Source of the DNA: Syngnathus acus
Taxonomy: Eukaryota; Chordata; Actinopteri; Syngnathiformes; Syngnathidae
DNA length: 64,000 nucleotides
Assembly: GCF_901709675.1 (NCBI RefSeq)
Contig: NW_023590231.1
Coordinates: 1 to 64,000 of the forward strand
Reading direction: 5' to 3'
The first letter of the stretch is position 1. Each line of letters opens with the position of its first letter. The notes beneath the pieces are model-generated. The model saw only the letters and a list, made by a program, of their open reading frames with translations. It did no database searches and had not been told where the DNA came from. A program made the position numbers and the translations under genes. Positions 10,832-19,769 of the stretch are shown here, piece after piece.

Positions 10832-10937
10832 AGACGTGCAGGGCGGCAGACGCTCAGTGCATTTAGGGAGAGCAAAGGGTAAACAACTCAGTAATAAATA
10901 CATACAATAAAATTCAGCGATCTTTCATTTTTTGTTT

Positions 10938-10989
10938 GTGTGCCAGACCTGAGGAAGGCCCTAGCGGCCGAAACGTTGTCAGGGCACAC
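10938..10989 (+). ncRNA. Hammerhead-ribozyme-like motif, unit D2
   Basis: Identical to the D1 motif: GTGTGCC/GGCACAC stem I, GGCC/GGCC stem II, GAAAC, and GTC ending at 10,980. Confidence 0.7.
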
Positions 10990-11750
10990 TTACATTGTAT
11001 ATTGGCCAAACCGAATCTGACAAAAGATAATTTAATAAATACTGCTTTAATAAAAACAACCAACATAAAAATAATTTTTTCGTTTGAAAAACAATTTTAT
11101 TAGATATATAACAAAGGCAAATTCCTGCCATGGAGCAAGGTTGGACCTCGGTCCACTATGGCCGACGCCGCCGCTTTGCTCGCCAGAACCCTGGGCTGGA
11201 GGCTGGGAGGTGTGCTGGACGGATGGACCGTGCTTTTGCCCCTCCTTCCTATGGGAGGCGGGGCTCCTACCACAATCCTAACCCTAACCCTAACCCTAAC
11301 CCTTGGTCCTACCCCAGCCCTAATCCTAACCTAGCCCTAATCCTAACCTAACCCCCAACCCCTAACCCTGATCCTAACCCTAACCCTAGCCCAAACCCTA
11401 ACCCTAACCCTAGCCCCATTTCCAAATATGACAAAAACGTCAACCCGCAAGTTAAAAATTAAAAATGAACAAGTCAAAAATTTGAACACAAAATACAAAA
11501 ATATACAAGTCAAAAATTTGAACGTAATCACAAATTGAACGTAAACAATTGCAAACAAGCATTCATCAAAACCAAAAAGGAGTTTAAAGTAAATACTTAC
11601 CGTAATTAAAAACATAATACTCACCCAAAAATACTTACCTATGCCGGTGATCGCAAATCCACGCCCAATCGGTGCCTGCAAATAAAACAAAAATTGACCA
11701 AGCCAAATCAAGAAAAGGAAAATCACTTTCGTAATACAAGCGCAGTTCGC

Positions 11751-11757
11751 TATAAAA
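11751..11757 (+). promoter_or_regulatory. TATA box of unit R6
   Basis: TATAAAA, again exactly 104 bp upstream of the hammerhead-like motif. Confidence 0.6.
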
Positions 11758-11854
11758 GGGCCGTTCGGAGCAGGAAGCTCTCAGTCTCGATGCGGCCATG
11801 GAGGAGAAAACAGCTCCCCATGCAATTAAACTAAACCAAATTTAGGGACAATTC

Positions 11855-11914
11855 CTGTGTGCCAGACCTGAGGAAGGCACAAAAGATGCCGAAATGTTGT
11901 CAATGGTCACACAG
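11855..11914 (+). ncRNA. Hammerhead-ribozyme-like motif, unit R6
   Basis: Core and stem II are as in R1-R5, but GAAAC has become GAAAT, turning the second stem III pair from C-G into a U-G wobble. GTC ends at 11,901 and the stem I arms are intact. Confidence 0.65.
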
Positions 11915-12438
11915 ATGTACAAAGTAGCGCAAAATGACGCCAGTAGAAAACCAATTTGAAGCAAATAATGGACCCACGCTCTACCCAGATAGGAGAGCGC
12001 ATGGATGCCGCACGGAGCAAGTTGCTCTCACTCCACCCAAATAGGGGAGTTGAATGAAGTGCGAGGTACGAATATTAGGTTGAACGCAAGCGCAGCTGTC
12101 AATCATACATGCCAAATCGAGACTCACTTATTAATTATATAACAAAGGCGACCGGATAGGTAATGTGCAATCAAAAACAATCATGCAATAAACACAAACG
12201 TGTGTCCAAGGTCAAAAATAGATCTTTATTAGGCCCTAATTGGTCTTGGCCAGCATGGCTGGCGCGGCCGCAGCGGGCAGGATGCTCTGGAGCTGGTTGT
12301 GGGGTGCGGGCCAGGATGGTAGGACCGTGCCTTTGCTCCTCTCCTTCGGGGGAGGGGCTCCATGTCCCATCCTGACCGTGCCTTTGCTCCTCTCCTTCGG
12401 GGGAGGAACTCCATACCATCACCCTAACCCTAACCCTA

Positions 12439-12785
12439 ATAAAAGATATTTTAATAAAAATTGCTTCATTAAAATTATTAAAACCTGTTTTGTTCATTAA
12501 AAAACAATTTTATTACATATATAACAAAGGCAAATTCCTTGTTTGAATTTCATTTTGTAAAAAATTGGAGACCAATAAAAACGTCTTATAAATTTGATTG
12601 ATTGCCATGTCGTTCAAGTACGACAAGGAATGGACAGTGGTCCGTCGGGGACGACAGCGCCAGCCGACAAGCCGGGGGCGGGGGCCGGGGGCGAGGTATG
12701 GCCACGGGCGGATGGACCGTGCGTTGTCCTCTTCTGCCAGGGGGGGACGTCAGTTCCCCAATCCTGGTAGGGGGTGGACTCCACT
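12439..12785. repeat. Unit E, diverged tail of a D-like unit
   Basis: AT-rich start, then ATATATAACAAAGGC as in the D and R tails, then a GC-rich segment ending in CCCTAA repeats. It lacks both TATA box and hammerhead. It looks like a 5'-truncated relative of unit D; the GC-rich part (12,640-12,785) is not shared with D. Confidence 0.5.
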
Positions 12786-12879
12786 ATCTAACCCTAACCC
12801 TAACCCTAACCCTGACCCTAACCCCTAACCCCTGACACCTAGCCCTGACCCTAACCCTGACCCTTACCCTAAACCTAAC

Positions 12880-13250
12880 CTTAATCTCTAAGGAAAACAG
12901 TTGGTTAAATATAAAAACAAAACATTAGGTCAAGAATAATGCAAAGTGAATAGACATAATGTAATCCAAGGTTGGAAGGGTAGGTGAGTTTCTCTCAATT
13001 TTTTCTCTCAATTTTTTTCCCATCTTGCTGGCCGAAGACCTGGGTAGCGCCTCAGCTACTCGGGGGAGGTTCTGGTTGAGGTGCAGTCTCACTTTGCCGA
13101 CCTTCGTACCCACTCCAAAATTTATGCGACTCTGGTACGGTGAGGTTTACTGACGGAGACATGCGTCGGCCTGTGCCCTCCGCTGCCTTCTATCTAACCA
13201 ACTGGGTCGGCGGACCCTTTGGGGAATGTGTAGCGAGATAACCTTAAAAA
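12880..13250. repeat. Subtelomeric repeat B, copy 3
   Basis: Third B copy, somewhat diverged (for example TGAGGTTTACTGACGGAGAC replaces the usual sequence). It again ends in CCCTAA repeats. Confidence 0.8.
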
Positions 13251-13283
13251 CCTAACCCTAACCCTAACCCTAACCCTAACACA

Positions 13284-13624
13284 TAAAAGAAAACATAGGA
13301 CGGGACAGGACACTTGAGGGCGCCCTTGTCACATTAATCGCTGTGGTACAAGTTGGGCTTAGTTAGACGGAAATATTATGGGGTTAATATTATCCTTGGA
13401 AGGTAGGAATGAATACGTTGGAAAATTACTATTAAATAAGATTAAAAGGTTTTTCAACTTTAAATTTGATTCTAATCGATTTTTGGAACGGATACTTTGA
13501 TTTGCATGATTGTTGACAGAGGGTTGCTCTGACGTAATGCGGAAGGTGGGGGTTACTTCCGGTTTGGCTAATATTTACTAGCTACCTTATATACGGGGCT
13601 ATTGATTCCAAATACAGAGTTGGA
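13284..13624. other. Spacer with possible promoter next to duplicon A
   Basis: No ORF or known repeat is recognised. Near 13,586 a TATATA-like element precedes, by about 35 bp, a short stretch that ends in the AAGGTGAGT splice-donor-like motif at the start of duplicon A. This could be a promoter and first exon, but nothing confirms it. Confidence 0.3.
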
Positions 13625-15115
13625 TTAAGGTGAGTGAGTGTTTTTTACGGACAAAAGTGACCGGGTAGTACAGGTGAACAATACCAATCTAAATGTATTC
13701 TATTATTATTACCGGGATGGGTAATTTTAATAATATTATGCTTTATAGGGGGCCGCCATGACTTTTGGCAAGGGCTTATGGGTATTTCCTGGTTGCTAAT
13801 GCTCGCTAGCTGCGGTACGAGCAGGACGATATCGCTCCAAATAGGTGACTAGTTCGGTGATATGTATTGAATTTGCGGAGGAATGGGACCGGGTGTCAAC
13901 AAAGGAACGGGTTCATGAGGTTAAATCAAATTTATTTGATCCTTATTGATTTAGGGAAGGACTTCGGTAATATTAGTGTTTAGGGGAGGCGCCATTGTTT
14001 GGTTGCTGGGGTTTATGGGTACTTCCGCATTGCTAATGCTCATAACATTAGCTACGATACGCCTACGGCTATTTCGTTACAAATATACGATCTTATTAAT
14101 GTTATAAATTAATTTTACGGATGAATGGGATCGGGTAAAACACTTTAATAATACCAGGGGGTTTGTGAACATTTTATTCCATATTGATCGTTGTTTGGGG
14201 GAGATGGTTTTGGAAGATAGGGGGATTACAGGAGCCGCCGGAGTAATTGACAGGAGTTTACGAGTACTTCTGGGGGGTTGGATTTAGGGGAATCGCGATT
14301 TACGTTAATTGATGTATTTCTAAATGTATGATTTGAAATAAAGAAATACGAATTGAATTTACATTTGAATGTTTTACGACTAACACAATTAAACGGTGCC
14401 AATAGGTTATAGCGGAATTGTTTAGTGCTTATCAGTTGGATGTGGGGGCGTGATTGGATGACGAGAGCCGCCACGATGATTCGCCAAGGCTCTTGGGGGG
14501 GACGTTCAACGGTGGCGCTGTGACGCAGGAGAGTGGCACTGGGGAAGACCTTCTTTCCAGGTAATATGTAAGGTTACTCCGATTCTTTGAGAGAAACTTC
14601 TTTGATGACATAAAATGTATTAAGAGTGGAAATAATACCTTAAAGGTCATTAGCACAGGTAGGCCACATAGATTCCAATTTGCATTTATAATAATAAGGG
14701 TGGTCCCCCAATAAAACTGAAATGAAGCAAAACAACATTAAATGGAATACAAAGGTGGTTCATGTACATTTAATAGTTGAACAAATCAGTACAACAAAAG
14801 GACTAGAAGACTGACCAATTGATCTACTCTGTCTGCGTTAAAGCTGGACAGTTAACTGGACAAGCAACTGGAATTTCAATTGACGAAGTAGACACACTCC
14901 GGGGCTTGATCGACCCCGGCGGGGCCTCCCTTGGGCGAGGGTGTCTGGTGATAATGGCCGAAACACTCTAAGACCCCAAGGTCCACTACTGATGAGGTGT
15001 CTACAAAATTTTGACATCCAAATTACCTACAACAAGGACCCTTTCTAAACAAAACTGTTTTTTTTAACAAAAAAATATATGAGTTCAAACACAACTAAGA
15101 GTTAATGGACACAAT
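13625..15115. repeat. Subtelomeric duplicon A, copy 2
   Basis: Second copy of the sequence at 1-1,560, in the same orientation and highly similar over its length. The two copies bracket all D and R units. No gene is recognised inside. Confidence 0.85.
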
Positions 15116-15183
15116 TTAAGACAAGGGTGGTCTTGTATTTAAGACAAGGGTGGTCTTGTATTTAAGACAAGGTTAGTCTTGTA
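15116..15183. repeat. 23-bp tandem repeat, three copies
   Basis: Three copies of a unit around ACAAGGGTGGTCTTGT, itself near-palindromic. Duplicon A copy 1 has a single diverged version at the corresponding place, so the expansion is specific to copy 2. Confidence 0.8.
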
Positions 15184-15340
15184 GGTCTGTACTTTTCGGT
15201 AGCTTTTCACTGTTTTTCCGTCTTGCTGGTTAGGGACCTGGTTGGCGCCTCGGCTGCCCCTAACCCTAAACCCTAACCCTAACCTTAACCCTTGACCCCT
15301 AGCCCTGACCCTAACCCTGACCCTTACCCTAACCCTAACC

Positions 15341-15790
15341 TTAATCTCTAAGGAAAATAGTTGGTTGAATATAAAAACAACACATTAGGTCAAGAATAAT
15401 GCAAAGTGAATAGGCATAATATAATCCAGGGTTGGAAGTTTAGGTTGGTTTCTCTGATTTTCTTCTCTCACTTTTCACCCTTTTTTTCCATCTTGCTGGC
15501 CGAAGACCTGGGTAGCGCCTCAGCTACTCGGGGGAGGTTCTGGCAGAGGTGCATTCTCACTTCGCCGTCCTTCGTACCCAATCCAGATTTTATGTGACCT
15601 GGTACGGCGGGTTTACTGCGGGGACATGCGTAGGCCCGTGCCTTCCGTTGCCTTCTATCTAACCGACATGGTCGGCGGACCCTTTGGGGAAGGTTTAGCG
15701 AGACAAACTCAAAATACCTAACCCTAACCCTAACCGACAGGGTCGGCGGACCCTTTGGGGAAGGTTTAGCGAGACAAACTCAAAATACCT
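15341..15790. repeat. Subtelomeric repeat B, copy 4 plus partial fifth copy
   Basis: Full B copy to 15,716, then a short CCCTAA tract, then a second copy of only the last about 55 bp of B (15,733-15,790), then more CCCTAA. Repeated use of the same B end next to CCCTAA suggests that this end is where telomere-like sequence is joined. A poorly matching B-like fragment also lies at 15,205-15,255. Confidence 0.8.
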
Positions 15791-15883
15791 AACCCTAACC
15801 CTAACCCTTTCCCTCCTCTGGGAGGGGGGGCTCCCATCGCAATCCTAACCCTAACCCTAACCCTGACCCTGACCCTAACCCTC

Positions 15884-16182
15884 TTTGAGCACAGCAATGG
15901 AAAGGTCTTAAACCCACCTCCAGGGACAGTCGTCGACTCCGGAGTGGTACATTTGAAGCCTTTTTGCTTATCCATAATCATTGTCATGGTGTTTCCTTTG
16001 GAAGGACAAAAATGATTTTTGACCTATTTGCCAGGTACGATTTCTACATGATTAGCCAGGCTGTCACCTTTGGAAGTGTCTCTCCTACCCACTACAATGT
16101 TGTGTATGATACAAGTGGACTGAAACCTGACCATATGCAGCGGCTCACCTACAAGCTGTGCCACATGTACTACAATCGGCAG
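15884..16182 (+). pseudogene. piwi-like gene fragment, PIWI-domain exons
   Basis: Two coding blocks. The first (about 15,884-15,945) reads [15 protein letters not shown], the end of a characteristic Piwi motif. The second (16,035-16,182) reads through [16 protein letters not shown] and [20 protein letters not shown], a hallmark of the PIWI domain of Piwil1-like proteins. It starts after an AG and ends at a GTAAAA donor. Catalytic exons upstream and the C-terminal end are absent. The fragment abuts CCCTAA repeats on the left and a LINE fragment on the right. A Trp expected near the end is Arg. Piwi proteins act in germline piRNA silencing; this copy cannot encode one. Confidence 0.85.
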
Positions 16183-16326
16183 GTAAAAAGTCACCTTAGA
16201 CTTCATCCCCTCAAATAACAAAGACAAGCCCCAATTCCCATGAAGGTTGGGATGTGTAAAAGGTATATTAAAAAATTACAATGATTTACAAATTCACCGT
16301 TCGTTTCCAATTGCACATTCAAGCAT

Positions 16327-16701
16327 TTGACAGTGGATTTCAGGCGAGACCCTTCACCACTTTTACCCCTCACTATCCGCAGTAATACTATTCTCTCCAC
16401 AGACACCTTCAAGTTCCTGGGAACCACAATCTCTCGGGACCTGAAATGGACCGGCCACATAGACTCTGTCCGGAAGAAGGCCCAGCAGAGGCTGTACTTC
16501 CTGAGACAGCTCAAGAAGTTCAACCTGCCGCGAGAGCTTCTGAAGACTTTCTACACTGCCATCATCCAGTCTGTCCTCTGCACCTCCATCACTGTCTGGT
16601 TTGGATCAGCCTCCAAACAAGACAAGCACAGACTGCAACGGACAATCAGGACTGCAGAAAAGATCATGTACAAGTCTTGGATAGATGGGAGGTTGATGAA
16701 C
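16327..16701 (+). mobile_element. LINE fragment (CR1/L2-like), RT thumb region
   Basis: Codes for FRRDPSPLLPLTIRS through VRKKAQQRLYFLRQLKKF, the region C-terminal to the RT catalytic motif in fish CR1/L2-like LINEs. It is nearly identical to 57,085-57,425. At 16,668-16,701 the last 34 bp are the reverse complement of the sequence that follows in the other copy, so this piece carries a local inversion at its end, adjacent to the terminal exon of the chimeric gene on the opposite strand. Confidence 0.85.
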
Positions 16702-16719
16702 CGGGATGGAGTTGCAGAG

Positions 16720-18735
16720 CTAGGGGATGCCTTGTGAGCTGCTTGGTTCCCCGTTGTGGAGTTTCCAGAGCAGCTTTTCAATGTCCATCGACAAATGCTT
16801 GTTCACCTTGGACTCCTTCTGAAGGGATTCTTGCAGCACAGCCTGCTCTGCAAGCAACTGTCTGCAAGTTACAAATACATCAGCTTAAACAACCTGCAAG
16901 ACCGTCAAAAACACACCACCAATCAAAACAGAAAATGAATGATTATAGATGACCTGAGCGCATGTTCGAAACTTCCTCATGCATTATGTGCATTAACAAG
17001 CGGATGAAATTCAAGTGAAGCCGTATTACTTTGCGGAAAGACATCAAGATTCGGGAGGCACACTGTATATGTTATGTTCATAAAATGCGTCAAAATGGAT
17101 AACCAAACTCTGGGGTAAAGCTACTGTAAGTACACAAGTTTAACCATACACGCGAAGTAAGGAGGGTTCAATTTATCTTTTTGGCCACAGGTGGCAGTAG
17201 CAATTTGAAACGCGAAATCCCGTAGAGTGCAGCTTTAAAATGAGCAAGTTCCTAGGGCAGCAAATGTGATCTCCTATGCGCGATGAAGAAGATTGACCAC
17301 GACTTACTTTGAGAGCATAGAGTATCTCTCAATGCGAGCTTTGAGGTCCTCGTTCTCCTGCTGGACCTTCTTAAGGCTTTCGTCTAACTTCCCATTTTTC
17401 TCAAGCTGGCAGACAAAACATGTGAACAATGCAATGCTTGACAGCACGACAATTTTAATTCTTGTATAACAGGTTGTATAACATGCCTTGTCTCTATTCT
17501 AGAACTTACCAGTTCATCAATTTGAATCATCTTCTTCTCCTGTTGGTGAATTTGTTTGTTTTTGATATCCAGCACCACCTTGAGGCTTTCCAGCTCTTGC
17601 TCCAGATACACAGTGTCCTTCTACAGGGAAAGAACAAGAATTTTCAGGGCTCTTTTGGAACGTTAAAATAAGATCCGAGTAAAGCAGCGGCAACACACAT
17701 ATTGTAAATAATAAAAAAATAAACTTGAGCACTCTTAATAAAGTTCCCTTAATTACATGGTTGACTGCTGAGTGGGTTCTGAATCAATACTGATTGGAAT
17801 GGAAAAGCAGACTGTCTTCAAACAAATTTGAAAGGGCAGTGTATTCAGAGAATTGGTATTGGGCCCAATTTAGATCATGATGCCAACCATTCAGGGAAAT
17901 AAATGAATGGTTTGGTTTATGATTCACATAAACATCACGATGCACTAAGCAGTACCTGTCCCACCGCCAGCTCTCTCCGCTTATTCTCCTCTGACGTTAG
18001 CTTTTCGAGCAGGTCAACGTTTTCCTGAGTCAGCACTTGAATTTGTGCCTGCAGGAAAAAGGCGGAAAATACGGTAAGTCTATCTGTATTATTCAACTTG
18101 CTGATCCGACTTACCTTGCTGCCAATGTTTAAATCTTGCTCCTCTTCTTCCTCCTCATCTTCCTCATCCTCTTCCTCCTCTTCATCCACCTCCTCGTCAT
18201 CGCCATCATCATCATCATCGTCTCCTGGTTCACCCTCATCATCACTACAAAAAAACAACAACAATTTTGATAATCAACAAAATTGTGTTATAAACACAAA
18301 TGTAAATTAACTTGAACGTTACCTGAGCGACGTCAGAAGCTCAGCCATGTTGCTGTCTTCCATGAAATCTCTCAGAACTTTGCAGCCTTCCTCTCCCAGA
18401 CAGTTTCCTGCCAAACACGAGGTTGAGCGTGTTATATGTAGTCACAGCAGAGGCATACACTTTTTCTTTTACCATTTAAATCCAGTTTTTCCATCTGATT
18501 CTTGTTCTTGACAGCATGGGCCACAGCCAGTGCAGCATCTTCGGTTATCTCTCCGAATGACAGATTAAGTTCCTGTTTATTGTAACCGAGTATTTGGTTG
18601 GTCAGAGAGGAGATGAAGTTTATTTTATCATGCCAGTCTAATAAATTGTAATATACCACAGACAGGCCAAATGAACACTCACCTTCAAGATGGGGAGCCC
18701 TTCTGAAACCGTTTCAGCGATCGCTGCGGCTCCAA
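16720..18735 (-). CDS. RanGAP1-MTUS2-like chimeric gene, 5' incomplete
   Basis: Eight minus-strand exons, in transcript order: 18,735-18,683, 18,572-18,473, 18,407-18,323, 18,244-18,115, 18,048-17,956, 17,620-17,510, 17,405-17,308 and 16,861-16,720. The first four match the end of the RanGAP1 leucine-rich repeats ([32 protein letters not shown]) and its acidic stretch. The last four match the coiled-coil C-terminus of MTUS2-type microtubule-associated proteins ([51 protein letters not shown]). All introns have GT-AG ends and all junction phases agree, so the two halves join in frame to a TAG stop. RanGAP1 N-terminal repeats and its sumoylated C-terminal domain are missing. Function and expression are unknown. 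Confidence 0.7.
16862..17307. other. Last intron of the chimeric gene
   Basis: No additional gene or known repeat is recognised. It begins (minus) with GTAAGT and ends with a pyrimidine-poor TTGCAG acceptor. Confidence 0.5.
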
Positions 18736-19006
18736 CTGGGCGCACCAACCCACTTTATCAAACGATTAACAAACTTAAACTACAAACTCCTAGGAAGACA
18801 GGATTGCCAGACGCAAACCTGCATTTAGTACTTGAACCCAAGTACAAGATGCCATTGGAGGCTCACCAACCTGCAACAAAGTTTTTTTTGGGGGGGGGGG
18901 TTAAAATGTTTTACTCTAAGCAGAGAAAATGATTCTGGTAGCACTAAATGTGAAAATGAACTGTTTCAAACTGTAAATAAAATATATACATAATGAAGGC
19001 GCTTAC

Positions 19007-19397
19007 ATCAGCAAGGAGAAAAAGTGAATCTTCTTGCTCTTTGAAGTGTGCCAACATCACAAGCATCGCTGATAGGCCATTAGTTCCTTCTCGGTCCTCC
19101 TTTGGAGCTTCCTTCAGGGCAGCTCTTACTTCCTTCCCCCACCTTCTAATCTGACTTCTGAAGAAATCCAGAACTCTTCTACTTTTTTTCTCCAAGTCTT
19201 CATTCAGTGTTGTGCATATGTCAACATTGGTGAGAGTGGTGAAGTGTGACAATAAAAACTTCGGTGAAAACAGGAACGGCCACTCTTTACCCACATTCGG
19301 AATACTTGGGGGAGGATTTGCGTTGATATATTCCCGCTGTTTGGCATAAGTGATTGCCATTAGGTCTTCGACTCTTCCTCTCTTTTCGTCCGTCATG
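19007..19397 (-). CDS. Unidentified exon, SAMD3-like fish protein fragment
   Basis: Open frame from about the ATG at 19,397 to a GT donor at 19,006. It includes KEWPFLFSPKFLLSHF, then a hydrophilic stretch, then MLVMLAHFKEQEDSLFLLAD. This pattern (a W-P-x-L-F motif followed by LAHFKE-x-x-D) resembles uncharacterised fish proteins often labelled SAMD3-like, but I am not certain. Its donor phase does not fit the next downstream RanGAP1 exon, so it is probably not part of the chimeric gene. No partner exons are identified. Confidence 0.4.
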
Positions 19398-19491
19398 CTG
19401 TGCACCGACGTGAGCCACAAGGTGCTGCGTAGTGAGACTGTGCTCAACTCTATGGAGAACCTGAGGCAGAAGTGTGGATCACAGAACTTCA
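19392..19491 (+). pseudogene. piwi-like gene fragment, middle exon
   Basis: The + strand reads VMLCTDVSHKVLRSETVLNS, closely resembling a conserved N-terminal-half segment of Piwil1-like proteins. A recognisable 3' splice donor is not visible at the expected end (TTCAGTCAAA). It overlaps the 5' edge of the minus-strand exon at 19,007-19,397. Confidence 0.75.
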
Positions 19492-19681
19492 GTCAAATCT
19501 AATGATGATGGCCCCAATGAAAAATTATTTGCCCAGCCCTGAAATGGGAATAACTGGCTAACCTGTCTAATACTCACATATTTGATCAGTAATACCATTT
19601 TTGTATAGCATATAGCATATATGGATCATGTATAAAGCTCCAATTACACTCACATAGTTAAGAAATTTGAACTTGACTTAC

Positions 19682-19765
19682 CCCAGGCGGCCCAGGATCC
19701 TGACCACGTGCTCTGCCTCTTGATCGCGAGCGTCCGCGAACGGGCATTTTCTCTTGACTGGCCAT
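19682..19765 (-). pseudogene. Arg/Gly-rich first exon, piwi-like N-terminus
   Basis: 28 codons starting MASQEKMPVRGRSRSRGRAR and ending at a clean GTAAGT donor. RG/RA-rich starts of this kind are typical of Piwi proteins, where the arginines are methylated for Tudor binding. It is on the opposite strand to the other two piwi-like fragments, so the gene is scrambled if all three come from it. Low complexity leaves other RG-rich proteins possible. Confidence 0.45.
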
Positions 19766-19769
19766 TTCC

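Larger units (their letters stand above)
10148..11277 (+). mobile_element. Subtelomeric retroelement-like unit D2
   Basis: Second D unit, immediately downstream of the SGNH-like ORF and its CCCTAA tract, the same order as at 2,306-3,605. TATA box at 10,825, hammerhead-like motif 10,938-10,989, GC-rich hairpin near 11,246-11,272, then CCCTAA repeats. No open frame with a domain is seen. Confidence 0.6.
11416..12420 (+). mobile_element. Subtelomeric retroelement-like unit R6
   Basis: A diverged R unit downstream of D2. TATA box at 11,751, hammerhead-like motif 11,855-11,914. The TTCG hairpin is duplicated here (12,335-12,358 and 12,386-12,409) before the CCCTAA repeats. The divergence shows the hammerhead has been kept over some evolutionary distance. 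Confidence 0.6.
1590..15883 (+). repeat. Interspersed CCCTAA telomere-like tracts
   Basis: Short arrays of CCCTAA and degenerate forms (CCCTGA, CCCCTAA, CCTAGC) sit between all other repeat units. Main tracts: 1,590-1,825, 2,187-2,307, 2,398-2,472, 3,606-3,790, 4,165-4,197, 5,164-5,278, 6,232-6,278, 7,332-7,432, 8,484-8,583, 9,540-9,560, 10,077-10,147, 11,276-11,416, 12,419-12,439, 12,786-12,880, 13,252-13,283, 15,256-15,340, 15,716-15,734, 15,787-15,808 and 15,840-15,883. All show the C-strand on +, as expected when the telomere is to the left. They are too short and interrupted to be the chromosome end itself. Each marks the downstream (+) border of a repeat unit. Confidence 0.95.

Noticed and set aside
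3469-12835. Open frames running into PNPNPNLTLTLT-type ends
   Set aside because: These are translations of CCCTAA repeats, which lack stop codons in some phases.
1-15883. True chromosome terminus
   Set aside because: The CCCTAA tracts are short, degenerate and interrupted by other repeats. They are internal subtelomeric tracts.
18098-18310. Ser-rich 70-codon frame on the plus strand
   Set aside because: It is the antisense of the acidic RanGAP1-type exon, which has proper splice sites and known family motifs on the minus strand.
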